A stretch of 64,000 nucleotides of DNA from Blattamonas nauphoetae (taxonomy: Eukaryota; Preaxostyla; Oxymonadida): assembly GCA_033064195.1 (NCBI GenBank), contig JARBJD010000074.1:62001-126000 (forward strand). The letters are read 5' to 3'. Below are positions 45,801-56,499 of the stretch, piece after piece. Positions within the stretch are counted from its first letter, which is position 1, and the number at the start of each line of letters is the position of its first letter. The translations under genes and the position numbers were made by a program. The notes under the pieces are model-generated. The model searched no databases. It worked only from the letters and a program-made list of their open reading frames with translations, and was not told the DNA's origin.

Positions 45801-47384
45801 CAATACACTCTCCTCACCCGTTTCTTTCGCTTCAGTTTTCTTTTCGGCTGCTGTCGTTTTAGCTTTTTCGCGCTCTTGCTTCAGCGTTTCGAGTTCGGTC
45901 TCTGTCATCAGGATCTCAGGTGGATCAGCCCATCGATAGTTCGCATCTGTGATTGAAAGAACCATGTCGGCCTCCTCTGGCTCCTCGTGGACCTCCTGCT
46001 GCAATTCCGGGAGAAGAAGGAATTGTTTGATTCGATTGTGGGAGACGCGGATCATGATCACAATCTGAACGTACGCTGAGAACTGGTTGACCTCGCGCGT
46101 CATCTGAGTCAAAAACCCGAGATTGGGCATGACCTCTGAAGCGAATCTTTCGGGAGGGATCTTGTTGACGACGATAAACACGGAGAGCGTGGCAGCGTTC
46201 ACACAGGCGGGCAGATTGCGGATAATCGTGACCGCAATCTGAGTGAACAGGAGGCTCATGAAAATGCTGTGGACCTGCTTTTCTCGGGGGACTTCGATTT
46301 TGTCAATGAACATTTGTTCCATGCCGGAGTACTTGACAACACGCATGCCTTGCAGTGTCTCGTTCAGAATCTTGTTGCGCTCGTCGTTGTGGGTCAAATA
46401 CATGTTCATGTATTTCCCGACGAAGGACATGAAGATCATGCTCACTGGCGTGACAATAATGATGACTCCGATCGCCACAAAGGCAACCCATCCAAAGTCA
46501 GCAATAACGAATCCCAGAGGGACTAGCACCTGAAATGGGATCAGCGGTATCAGGTACACCATCCAGAGGCTTTCGCTCACATTTCGACAGTCTGTAGAGA
46601 CGAGCGACAGGAGTCGGCCGATGTCGATGTTTGATTGCGCTGTGATGTTCAAACGAAGGGTCTTCCGATAAATAAGACCGCAGAGCATTGAGCGGACACT
46701 GAAGCAGTGGTGGAAATTGTAGCGCGTTGCATTCGCATCGAAGAAGTTTGTGAAGAACGGTGAAAGGATGACAAGGACTGCGGAGGCGTATGGGAAGGAG
46801 ATGTTGGGGTTTGTCGTCTTGGCATCCACCACTTTCAATACTTGCTTCATCATGGACGGCTGGAGGAACATGAAGGCATAAATGTGATGGGAACATCAGG
46901 ATGGATGGAACAGGACAGAGAGAATGATAATACCGAAAGAAAGTGGAGAAATAGAAAAGGTAACACAAGGAAAGACGATTTGCATTCAAATAATGTCGTG
47001 AAGAAGGCACACCTGAACAATTCGCCAACATAAAACAGAATTGCTCGATGTGGGGCAACGGTGAAGGCAAGATGTGAAAACAGCCCAGGAGCTTTTGGAG
47101 GTTTCATTGTTGTGCTGATGTTTGTCAATGAAGAAGATGAAAAATGAAAGAATCGAGAAAAGAGAATCGTGGAGAATTGAATCGATAACTACAACGATTT
47201 CAGGCATACTTTGGATCTGCTGTCTTCTCTGCTTCGTATTCCTTCGCTTCGGCGAGATACTTCGCAGAGGGCTTGTCCCACTGTTTCTCCGCTCATAAAT
47301 GTCACTGTCGCCAACTGGGCTGCATCGACAGACGAACGGAAAGTAAAAACAGAAGAAAAGATTGAGGACCCACAACCTCTTCAT
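42829..47384 (-). CDS. ABCC/MRP-type ABC exporter (paralogue 2)
   Basis: Paralogue of the exporter at 33-37 kb. The main exon is 1,283 codons (46871-43041). A 110-nt intron (42931-43040) is followed by the last exon VMDNGSVAELDSPEIL, stop at 42829. Both NBDs look complete: MVVGGVGCGKSSLGSAI, LSGGQKARIQLAR, YILDDPLSAVDAH; GVCGRTGAGKSSILFAL, FSVGQRQLLCFAR, IVVLDEATASVD, VIVIAHRLNT. The Asp in Walker B of NBD1 is the usual degenerate ABCC site. The 5' part (start at 47384, MKRLWVLNLFF) is less clear. The frame seems to change near 47296, between SDIYE and KQWDKPSAKYLAEAKEYE. The splice from ELFR (about 47010) to the main exon does not fit a simple GT-AG phase. These could be real frame breaks or unusual splicing. 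Confidence 0.82.
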
Positions 47385-47759
47385 GAGTGATCATCATTCA
47401 CATGATGGCACAGATTATCCGACTTTTATGGCATCTTATCTTCCGATACAACCTTTTTTGATCGATTCTGAAACTATAATTCTCAGATAGTCTCGTGTTA
47501 AGTCCTCAAGTCGAAACCACCGAATCGAGGTGACGTTCTGTGGGACAAACACATTCCCTCGCCATGATTGAACGAAAAGACTTGTCTCAGATTGTCGGGG
47601 GAGAGGGTGAAGATCCAGGAACACCTGGAAACAAAGATGATGAGTGAGGGCAGAGAAGAAGACACAAATGTCAGAATCCCTGAAAACAAAACAGAGAAAG
47701 ACCCAAAAAGAAAGGGCCAAAGACGAGAATGAAGATAGGAATGGCACAGTGACTCGATA

Positions 47760-48060
47760 TTCATCCGGTCACGACAAGGGGCGAGGATTGCGACTAATCT
47801 GGACGAGAGATGGTTCAATTGGAGTGAACACTTCATGCTATACCACATTTCGGACAGACTGAAGGTCAGCATCGGAAGAGGCGGAGAGGGACCGAGTAGT
47901 GTTGGCTGAGGAGAGCAAGATGCATTCCAATCGAGAACTATGAAAATAATGTGAAATACAGTGAATGGAGCACATCAGCAGATCACCGCAAATGATAGTG
48001 GAAGAATGGGGTGAAAAAAACATCGTTTCATTGGGATGTCGAGTGTACACGCGAGTTCAA
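47760..48060 (-). pseudogene. Fragment of the ~335-aa paralogous family
   Basis: The minus strand reads TTRSLSASSDADLQSVRNVV, a stop, then the HEVF-PIEPSLVQISRN block, matching the middle of the full copies. The flank at 48000-48050 (VYTRHPNETMFFSPH) resembles that of the fragment at 53.7 kb (LYTRLPNEPMLFFTQ). It is a truncated relic. The remaining 47385-47760 holds no gene that I recognise. Confidence 0.6.
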
Positions 48061-48093
48061 AATGAGTACGAGATTGGATCTGTTGCAAGCGAT

Positions 48094-49147
48094 CTATTCT
48101 AGCCGAGGAGAGTTCATTCCCAAAAGTTTCATGATTTCGAATGAATAGACCCCCACAAACTTTCCTTCCATCGATGCTTTGTCGTGGAGCAGTGTTTGTT
48201 CAAGATGATTTCTGAACCCTTCCCGTTCCAGGATCTGCAGCAATATCCGAATTCTGTCCAAAGATTCCGCTCCATAACGTTTGCATGTGTTGATAATCTC
48301 AGGTATGGACCAGACGGCGAATTGACGGGCGTCTTCGTGTTCGACTCTTGAGAGAAGTGACTGGAAGGCCATTGGGATGTGAGAGGAGCAAATGAAATCC
48401 AGTGTTGGTTGGTGGAAGGCACTCACTTCAAAAATACGGAGCAGTAATATGAATGTATCTCTGGATTCATCTTCCCACGATGGAAGGTGACGATTGCTAC
48501 TGATCTGGACGAGAGATGGTTCAATTGGAATGAATACTTCATGTAGCACCACATCTCGGATTGATTGAGGGTCAATGCCGGAACGAGCGGAGATGGATCG
48601 AAGAGTGGTGGTTTCGGTGAGCCCGAAGATTCTTTGGAGAACCTGAATAATGTCGTGTAGGATACCGTTGTTATCGATCACAGAAAGATCCCGCAGATGA
48701 GGCGTTGAAAAGATTCGGGGAATGAGTTTGGAGGAGACAAGGGTTAAGCAGTGTGAGAGGGGATATGAATAGAGGCAGAGACCAACGAGGGTGAGAGCAT
48801 CCCTGAAGATCGATGGATGGGAGGAAGACATGAACATAATCATCGAATCCAGAAATCCCGCAGATGGATCTGTGGAATCTTGTCCAACGGCCTTCAAAAG
48901 AGCTTCGAAGTCATCTGGATCACAGAGATTCTGACGAATCGAAGAAAGCAAAGTAGATGTGTTTTGAAGGAGCTTCTCATCAAACTGGTACCCATCTCTG
49001 ACCATTGAAACAAGAGATACGACGGCTTGTGAGACAGAATCAACAGTGATTGGATCATCACGATTCCAGTTTAGGAATGGAGAGTATAATGTATCATCTA
49101 CATGTGATAATGAGGATAAAATGATGGATACAGCCTGATGATATCAT
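48094..49147 (-). CDS. ~339-aa paralogous family protein, copy 2
   Basis: First exon MISSGY (49147-49132), 34-nt intron (49098-49131), then the main exon; the sum is 1,020 nt. Family blocks present are LYSPFLNWNRDDPITVDSVS, VSLVSMVRDGYQFDEKLL, VLHEVFIPIEPSLVQISSNR, FEVSAFHQPTLDFICSSHIP and LEREGFRNHLEQTLLHDK, ending GMNSPRLE. The domain is unnamed and probably cytosolic. Confidence 0.75.
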
Positions 49148-49620
49148 CTTCGATTTGTTTGATCCAGAAACAGCGATCAATCCAGAGAAATGAGGGCCAG
49201 ATCAAGACAATCATTTCAATCAAAGCGTTACTGAACTTGTGGTATTTGACAAGGGACACGCTCTCGCCTTTAACTTGTTTTCTCTCTTCCCTCCTCCACT
49301 CTTCATTCGACTGTTCGTCACAACACAACCGCTGAATATTGGGTGTCTCTGAAGTGGAAGTTCCAGAAACTCTCTCCATCAATCCAGATGAGGCAAAACA
49401 ACTGGTTCTTCACGATTGTCGAGATATTCTGATTGCTCTGCACTGGCTGAACACCCCCTCTCACTTTGACTCCCCTCTTCTCACTCGTCTCCCTTCAATA
49501 TGATCGGTGGACTTCTGGAATCGATTCATCGAGATGGTCTGACGAACTCGATTGTTGGAACGGACTTCTTGTCTCTGCTGGAGAGATCTGGAGGATCGAG
49601 TTTCAATCACGGACAAAAGT
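49148..49620 (+). pseudogene. Intergenic with family fragment adjoining the transposon
   Basis: The segment 49500-49610 reads MIGGLLESIHRDGLTNSIVG, then TDFLSLLERSGG. It matches the fragment at 21.85-21.93 kb. Upstream frames are short and broken. The fragment ends right at the left end of the 2.98-kb transposon. Confidence 0.45.
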
Positions 49621-49958
49621 AAGTGGTCACCCCTTCCTGCATTTATGACCAGATGATTTTTCACACTTGTTTCGTAAACACTTCACCCTTTTGAAAGACG
49701 GTCATTTTTCAAATATAAAACAAAAAAGAGAATGTGAAGTGGAAATCGAGATGTTTGATTGAGGTGACTCCCAAGGTACTTTTGATCGCGGCTGTATCAA
49801 TCTGTCTCCTCTTCCAAAGAGAGGAGATGTGACCTGTGGAATATGATCCTCCACTGAGAACTGTCAGTTTCCGCTCCCTGCAGAGATGAGGGATGATCTG
49901 AAGCGGAAAAGTGTGATTTCTGTCTTCTTCATCTCACCTCACCCATCCGTGTAACTCT
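49621..49958 (+). repeat. Left terminal inverted repeat (338 bp)
   Basis: It is the exact reverse complement of 52259-52596 except at one base (GAAGCGGAAAAG here, GAAGCTGAAAAG in the mirror copy). It has no coding content. Confidence 0.95.
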
Positions 49959-50342
49959 TTCAAACGTTCACTTTCACGAAGATTAAGTTGATACTATCCT
50001 CGACTTTAGTATTGTGACATGCTGTAGTGACAACAAGATTCTGAGAATTTCGTTAACATCCTGACACACCACATTTGTCAGCAATTCGTTGGATGAGGGG
50101 CTAACACGCATTCTCAAGAGTAGTTAATAGTCGCGTGTGAAAACCGGACTTGTTGTTCAAACCGAACAAATGTGCTGGTCCATCAGAATGGCGACCCTTC
50201 ACTTGTCTGGTGTCCTTCAGCTCATAAATTTCCCAATTTTGACGAATTCTGAGCGATCTGACCATAGGTTCGTCTTATCCTTTACAGTTCACTCCTATAT
50301 TATGGAAACTCTCGTTGATAACTTACAGTGTCATGAAGTGCA

Positions 50343-52093
50343 TTATTCGTAATCAAGCATCCATTTGGGAGCTGTGCGAGTCCGATGAGGCGGTTTGGTG
50401 GAGGTTTTTCGTTTTTGTGGCTGTATTGTGTCGATGGCCAGATCATCTTCACTGTCGTCGTGGATAAGTTCTCGCTTGACACAGACATGACTTGGAGGAA
50501 GGGTTGAGGCAGGTTCGTGTGGAAGCTCGAGTTGAGAATCAAGATCAGTGATTGGTTGATCGTGATCCGAACTGTCAATTTGGTCGACTTGTCCAAACGG
50601 AAACTGGAGACGCTTTCTGAGATTGATTTGAAAGATGTCAAGTTCTCGATCTGACTCATCGATTTCGGAAGAAATCGAGATCGAAGCAGCCGGTTCCACT
50701 TCCTCAGCTGTTTCATTCGTCGGCATTCGAAGGTATCGCCTCCATGCTTGCTGAAATGACTCTTCTGAAAGGATGTTGGAGCCGAGTGGGAAACCGCGTC
50801 TCCTCTCCTCGGTGTCATTGCCTTCTCGGAGTTTGTTTGTGACGGTGGCCGGGTTCATGGGATAGATGCCTGTTGTCCGAAAAGATTCTTGCACAGCCTG
50901 AGCATTTACTAGGGCGTTCAGAGCAGCTGACTGGACAACCTTTAGCCAAGGGATCAGTTCTGTTGATTGTTTTGTCTTCGAGGGGATCGGTGGAAGTTTT
51001 TGGAGGTTGCGTTTGAAGATCGCATTTATCCCTTGATCGCATGGTTGTAGTATTGATGAACAGTTTGAAGGTAGACATATTGAGTCGACACCCTGGGTGG
51101 ACAAGGACTTCCACAGATCGGGCTGAACACGACTTGAATGCCCATCAAAGATTAGTAATGCCCGATCGTTTGGTCGATGAATTTCTTCTTTTCTTCTATT
51201 AATGTCTTTGAGGGTATAGTTCAGCAGGATGTCTTCCAATATCTGTTTATTCATCCATCCCTTCGCAGAATTGTGTATTGTCAGTCGGGAAGGGAAATAT
51301 TCAGAATAGTGCTGTTTGTCAATCTTGGCAGGTAAAATCAGATGTGAAGGCAGTGCTTCACCGTCAGCTGCGATGAAAAACAACATGGTGCAGCTGAATA
51401 CCAAGGAAGGAGGAACTGTGTACGCTACAAGATCTGAACTGAATCCTACTTTCTTTTCATACACGTATTGCGTGCTTATAAGCGATGTCTCGTCAAAGTT
51501 AAACATGAGAGACGGCGAATAGTGGTTTTCATCCACCAACTTTTGGAGATTGGCGAAAAACGGAGCGACGTGACTTTTTGTGAGACAATTCTGCCTTCGA
51601 AGTTCCATCAAAATTGGTTTGAAGGCCCTGAACTTGGGATGAGCGAGGACCCACCTTGAAACCCACGTCCGACTTGGATCTATGTGACATGTTTCGATGA
51701 AGACCGTCCTTCTGTCTTTAATCGCTCTTGCCTAGATTTTTGCATCAAAAAGAAAGGGGAAAATCACACCATCGCAGCAACATCCTTGAAAGTTGGAGTT
51801 AAGCCATTGGAAATCAATTCGATCAGTTCACGTTCCAGGACATGCGATTCGTCCTCTTCAAGGTAGTTCCTCTTCCCGATTTTACCTCTAGGTTCGCCCC
51901 GTAAGAATGCTAGTAGATGGCGTTGTTTGGAGGCTCTCGGGAGACCGTTGAGAAAGGGTAATTTGAACTGTGACAACTGAACAACTGTTCCGTCGAGAAG
52001 AACAACATGCGGAGATCGAGGAGATTGAGAGGACGGATCGGTGCTAATGAATGAATGAAGCTCAGACAACGTTCGAGGAAGGTGTGGGAACAT
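50343..52093 (-). CDS. DDE_1 (Tigger/pogo) transposase, intact
   Basis: Two exons (52093-51770 and 51731-50343) joined by a 38-nt intron (51732-51769) give 1,713 nt, or 570 residues, with no stop. The N-terminal DNA-binding region is followed by ARAIKDRRTVF and ...RTWVSRWVLAHPKF. The DDE core has NFDETSL, ALLIFDGHSSRVQPDLW and SSILQPCDQGINAIFKR, so all three catalytic Asp are present. The C-terminus is acidic, then basic (RTAPKWMLDYE). It catalyses cut-and-paste at TA sites in related families. It is related to, but clearly diverged from, the transposase at 16-18 kb. Confidence 0.9.
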
Positions 52094-52258
52094 TTTATTT
52101 TGAAATTAATCCCATATTCCATGACTTTTATTCTCTCAAACAATCAGATGACTCAGAGACCGAAGATATGATGAATCATTCGAAGTGAAATCAGAAATGA
52201 CAATGGTTCGGTTTTAACAACATGTTCGGGTATTACACGGCACTATAAAGAGTTCTGG

Positions 52259-52596
52259 AGAGTTACACGGATGGGTGAGGTGAGATGAAGAAGACAGAAA
52301 TCACACTTTTCAGCTTCAGATCATCCCTCATCTCTGCAGGGAGCGGAAACTGACAGTTCTCAGTGGAGGATCATATTCCACAGGTCACATCTCCTCTCTT
52401 TGGAAGAGGAGACAGATTGATACAGCCGCGATCAAAAGTACCTTGGGAGTCACCTCAATCAAACATCTCGATTTCCACTTCACATTCTCTTTTTTGTTTT
52501 ATATTTGAAAAATGACCGTCTTTCAAAAGGGTGAAGTGTTTACGAAACAAGTGTGAAAAATCATCTGGTCATAAATGCAGGAAGGGGTGACCACTT
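52259..52596 (-). repeat. Right terminal inverted repeat (338 bp)
   Basis: Mirror of 49621-49958. It ends ...GGTGACCACTT before GGGCGATTCT. Confidence 0.95.
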
Positions 52597-53456
52597 GGGC
52601 GATTCTAAATCAAAACTTGCATGCGTCTCCCTTTCGTCTTGAAGTTGAAGATCTCCCAGAAATCCTCCCAGTTCACAGGTCCAGCCACTATCGACATCAT
52701 AAAGGTTTGATATTCAACTTTTCTTCATTCTCGCGTGATATCTTTCCGATTCAAAGTTCAGGCTCCTTCTCACCATCCAACTTTATTTGATTATGAATCT
52801 AGATGATCCGACCCGTCTCAACCAGCGTATTGGATGTAGATCAGACTGTATGTATTGTTTTTTGTTCTCATGTGCTGAAACTCAGCACTTTTTTGTCTCG
52901 TCGCAAATCAAATCTCAGGAGCCATAAGGATCTCTCAAGAATCGCATGATTGAACGTTTTGGACTGTTTTCGCTCTATTTCTCCTTTTGTTTCAGCAATT
53001 TCTCGTTGTAAACCGTCAAATTCGATTCACTCTTTTCGATCTTCCTCCCACTGCTACAGTTCCTCTCATGCTCGTTTTTCCTTCACAATTTATCACAAAC
53101 CGCATCGTCCGGATACTTTCTGAAATTTCCAAGACTAATCTTATCAAGTCTGTTGAATATGTCTCCTCGAACAGTTTGTGACTTTTTCTCCAATAGATGA
53201 CCTTGTGTTGGTTCTTTCACACAGAATGAGCTTTTTCCTTCGTTTTCCATCATTTATCTCTTTTTGAACTTGTTCTGTGATAAAAAGTGTGCACAATTGT
53301 CTTCAACAAAAAATGACGATATCGAACGCGATCGAACTTTAATTCCACTAATTTTCCTGTTTTCTGTCTATTACACAGGTGAACGGTAATTGGGCAAAAA
53401 ATAATTTTTGGTGACGCACATTAGTGTAAAACAAGTTTTCATTCAGAATCGCCCAC
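52597..53456. other. Intergenic, no gene recognised
   Basis: AT-rich sequence with only short frames. The minus-strand text at about 53434-53475 repeats the two flanks of the neighbouring transposon joined together, as described in the findings. I see nothing else in it. Confidence 0.5.
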
Positions 53457-53744
53457 TTACTTTTGTCCGTGACTGTTTGAGAGAAGTGATTGGAAGACCA
53501 TTGGGATGGGAGAAGAACAAATGAAATCGAGTGTTGGTTGGTGGAACGCACTCACATCAAAAACGTCTTCTTCACATGCGAGATGAGGCATGAAGTAGTT
53601 CAGGTTGAGACAGAGAATGGAGCACACCAGCACATCTCGCCACACATGATAATGGACGAGTTGGGTGAAAAAAAGCATCGGTTCATTTGGGAGTCGAGTG
53701 TATAAGCGAGGCGGATACCAAAAACGAGATCGGAGCTTTGGCAA
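53457..53744 (-). pseudogene. Fragment of the ~335-aa paralogous family
   Basis: The minus-strand frame reads DVSAFHQPTLDFICSSPIPM, then VFQSLLS, the most conserved block of the family. It is preceded by unrelated text (LYTRLPNEPMLFFTQ) and followed by non-family sequence. The N- and C-terminal parts are missing. Confidence 0.6.
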
Positions 53745-53749
53745 GCGAT

Positions 53750-54798
53750 CTATTCTGGCTGAGGAGAGTTCATTCCCAAATTTTGAAGAAAAAGGAACGA
53801 GCGTATCCTCGCACGCTCCCCAGGCTCCGTTGACTTGTCGTGATGTAGTGTTTGTTCGATTCCATCACTGAATCCTTCCTGTTCCAGTTTCCGAAGCAAT
53901 ATTCTCCCTCTGCCAGCAGTTTTCGCTCCATTTCGATTAAAGTCGTTGATATTGTGATTCATGAGTCCAACAATGGAGGAATGGGTTTCTTCGACTTCAA
54001 CTTTTGAGAGAAGTGATTGGAAGACCATTGGGATGCGAGAAGAACACACGAAATCCAGGGTTGGTTGGTGGAAGGCACTCTCTTCAAAGATATCGACCAG
54101 CAGGATCAATGTTTTGTAGGATTCATCCTTCCACGACAAAAGGTGACGATTGCGACTGATCTGGACGAGTGATGGTTCGATTGGGATCAGCACTTCATGC
54201 AGCACCCCATCTCGGTGAGATTGAGGATCAGAGTCGAAAGAGATAGAGAGGTATTGAATCTCGTGTTCAGAGGTGATCGAGACACATCTGTCAAAGATCG
54301 CAAGGACATCCTTCATCACACTCTCATCATCGATTACAGAAAGATCCCGGAGACAAGGTGATGAAAGGATTCTGGGGATGAGTTTGGAGGAGACAAAGAT
54401 CAGGCGGTTTGACAGTGAACACCGAAGAAGACATCGGGTAAGGAATGAGAGAGCTTCCCTGAATATCGATCGATGTGATGACAATAACAGCACAGTCATC
54501 GAATCGATAAAAGTATCGATGGGATTTGCAGAGCCTGGTCCGAAGGACCTCAAAAAAGCGTTCACGTCGAATAAAATGGTGAATTTCTGACTCATTGAAG
54601 ATATCAAGTTTGAAGCTTTGCTGACAAGCTTCTTATTAAATTTGTAGCCATCTCTGACCATAGAAACCAGAGATAGGAACGCTGGAGTCGCAGAATCAAA
54701 AGTGAGAGGAGTTTTCGGATTCCAGTCCAGGAACGGAGAGAATTCTGGAGCAGTCAAATGAAGATAAAGAGGGAAATACGCATACCTTCTGATGTCAT
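53750..54798 (-). CDS. ~335-aa paralogous family protein, copy 3
   Basis: First exon MTSE (54798-54786), 41-nt intron (54745-54785), then the main exon; the sum is 1,008 nt. Blocks are EFSPFLDWNPKTPLTFDS, LSLVSMVRDGYKFNKKLV, VLHEVLIPIEPSLVQISRNR, HLLSWKDE, FEESAFHQPTLDFVCSSRIP and LEQEGFSDGIEQTLHHDK, ending NLGMNSPQPE. Function unknown. Confidence 0.75.
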
Positions 54799-55241
54799 TA
54801 TCGTTGTTTTTATCGAGTCCCTTCAATGTGAAGCCGATCTCACACAAGACTCAGAGGGCCTGATCAAGACCACATCTGTAGGATGAAAGCAAACGCATTG
54901 ACATTATCAAGGACATTCTCTCCGCTTGAATGGGTGGATGGTGACCTCCACTCAGACACTTCATAATTCATATTGCTTCGAAAACCGACATTTAAAGACA
55001 TATCATCATGGGGTTTCAAACTACTCCAGCGCGTCACGACCGAAGATAATGATACAATAATTAACACAATTGGCATCGGTCATCGTGGACAGGGACTCTG
55101 GTCGCTTCGGATCGGAATATAGCATCTTCTGCATTCACTTTCACTGCGACGAAGACGATCAGAAACTGCACGATGAGCGCAAGGTGGACAGGAAACACGC
55201 AGGCAAGGACGAACAACGAGATCGGAGCTTTGGCAAGCGAT
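54799..55241. other. Intergenic with family flank remnants
   Basis: No gene is visible. Text near 55215-55250 (GAGATCGGAGCTTTGGCAAG) repeats the 3' flank of copy 3 (about 53726-53745). Duplications of the family therefore carried flanking DNA. Confidence 0.5.
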
Positions 55242-56287
55242 CTATTCCGACTGAGGAGAGTTCATTCCCAAACGTTTCATTATTTTCAGTGAGTGGCTCC
55301 CTTGAGAGTATTCATTCTCCGATGAGTTGTGGTAAAGCAGGGTTAGTTCGACGCTATCGCTGAACCCTTCTTGTTCCAGTGCCTGGATTAATCCCTCTCT
55401 GCCCACTGTTTCCGTTCCATTGGTTTTCCAGATGCCGTCGTTGGTCGAAATGTCCCAGATGATGAGCTGGCTGCTAAATTCGTGTTCGATGCTTGTGAGA
55501 AGCGATTGGACGACCATTGGGATCCGAGAAGAACAAATGAAATCAAGTGTTGGTTGGTGGAATTCACTCGCATCGCAGAGTCGCAGCTGTTTCCTGACTG
55601 TATTTCTGCATTCATCGTTCCACGACAAAAGGTGACGATTGCGACTGATCTGGACGAGAGATTGTCCAATGGGAATCAACACTTCATTCAACACCACATC
55701 TCGGATTGATTGAGGGTCAGTGTCGGAAGTGGCGGAGAGAGATCGAACTGCGTTTGTGGAGCAGAGTTGAAGGCCATCCCCGAGAAGCATGAGGATGTCC
55801 TTCAGGAGGGACAGGTCATCGAGCTTTGAGAGACCTCGGAATGTCTGTGATGAATGGATTTTGGAGAAGATTTTGGAGGAGACAAGAGCGAGGACGGTAG
55901 AATGGTTCTCTTTGAAACAATGTCGAACGGTGGTGATGGTTTCGTCCACAATTAAACGAGAAGGCCACGACAAGAGAGGAACGAGTGAATCCACAAACAC
56001 TGTCGCAGGGTCTGTGCAAGTTTGGCCAATCACCTTCAGGATTTCGTCGACGCTGTATAAAAGAGGAAGATTCCATCTGAAGGAACGCAAGAACGTAGGA
56101 ACTTTGCTGGTAAGCTCTTTATCAAAGTCGTAGCCGTCTCTGAGCATTGAGGCAAGGGAGACGATTGTGTTCGCAATGGAAGTGGCGGTGACAGGATCTT
56201 CTCGATTCCACTGCAGGAATGGAGAGTATTCTGAATCAGTCACATGATAATGAGGAGAAAATGAGATATACCGTTTGATGATGTCAT
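55242..56287 (-). CDS. ~334-aa paralogous family protein, copy 4
   Basis: First exon MTSSN (56287-56272), 41-nt intron (56231-56271), main exon; the sum is 1,005 nt. Blocks are EYSPFLQWNREDPVTATS, VSLASMLRDGYDFDKEL, VLNEVLIPIGQSLVQISRNR, HLLSWNDE, ASEFHQPTLDFICSSRIP and LEQEGFSDSVELTLLYH, ending RLGMNSPQSE. It is the most diverged of the four copies, and is divergently placed to the NEK-like/SPRY kinase. Confidence 0.75.
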
Positions 56288-56499
56288 TGCAATTTTGCCC
56301 ATTTCGTTATTATGGGCTGATAGAAATAGAAACATAATTATGGCACGATCGTTTGTCTCGGAGTACGAATTGACATGATAACCTTTAAAAACGGTTATCC
56401 ACCAGTCATGGAGCTGTGCAAGAACATTCGGATTGTTTTGCGCGAAAGATGCTCGTTTCGCCCATAAAATCATTCTCAGGAAACAAACCCATACTCAAA
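56288..56499. promoter_or_regulatory. Divergent 212-bp intergenic (family copy 4 / kinase)
   Basis: Both start codons face outward, so this holds both promoters. No recognisable element was found. Confidence 0.45.

Larger units (their letters stand above)
49621..52596 (-). mobile_element. Intact pogo/Tigger-type transposon, 2,976 bp
   Basis: It has 338-bp inverted repeats (49621-49958 and 52259-52596) with a single visible mismatch. They bracket one complete transposase gene on the minus strand. The termini start AAGTGGTCACC (or AGTGGTCACC if TA at 49620-49621 is the target duplication; the right side then reads TG). TIR identity and an uninterrupted gene suggest very recent, perhaps current, activity. 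Confidence 0.88.
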
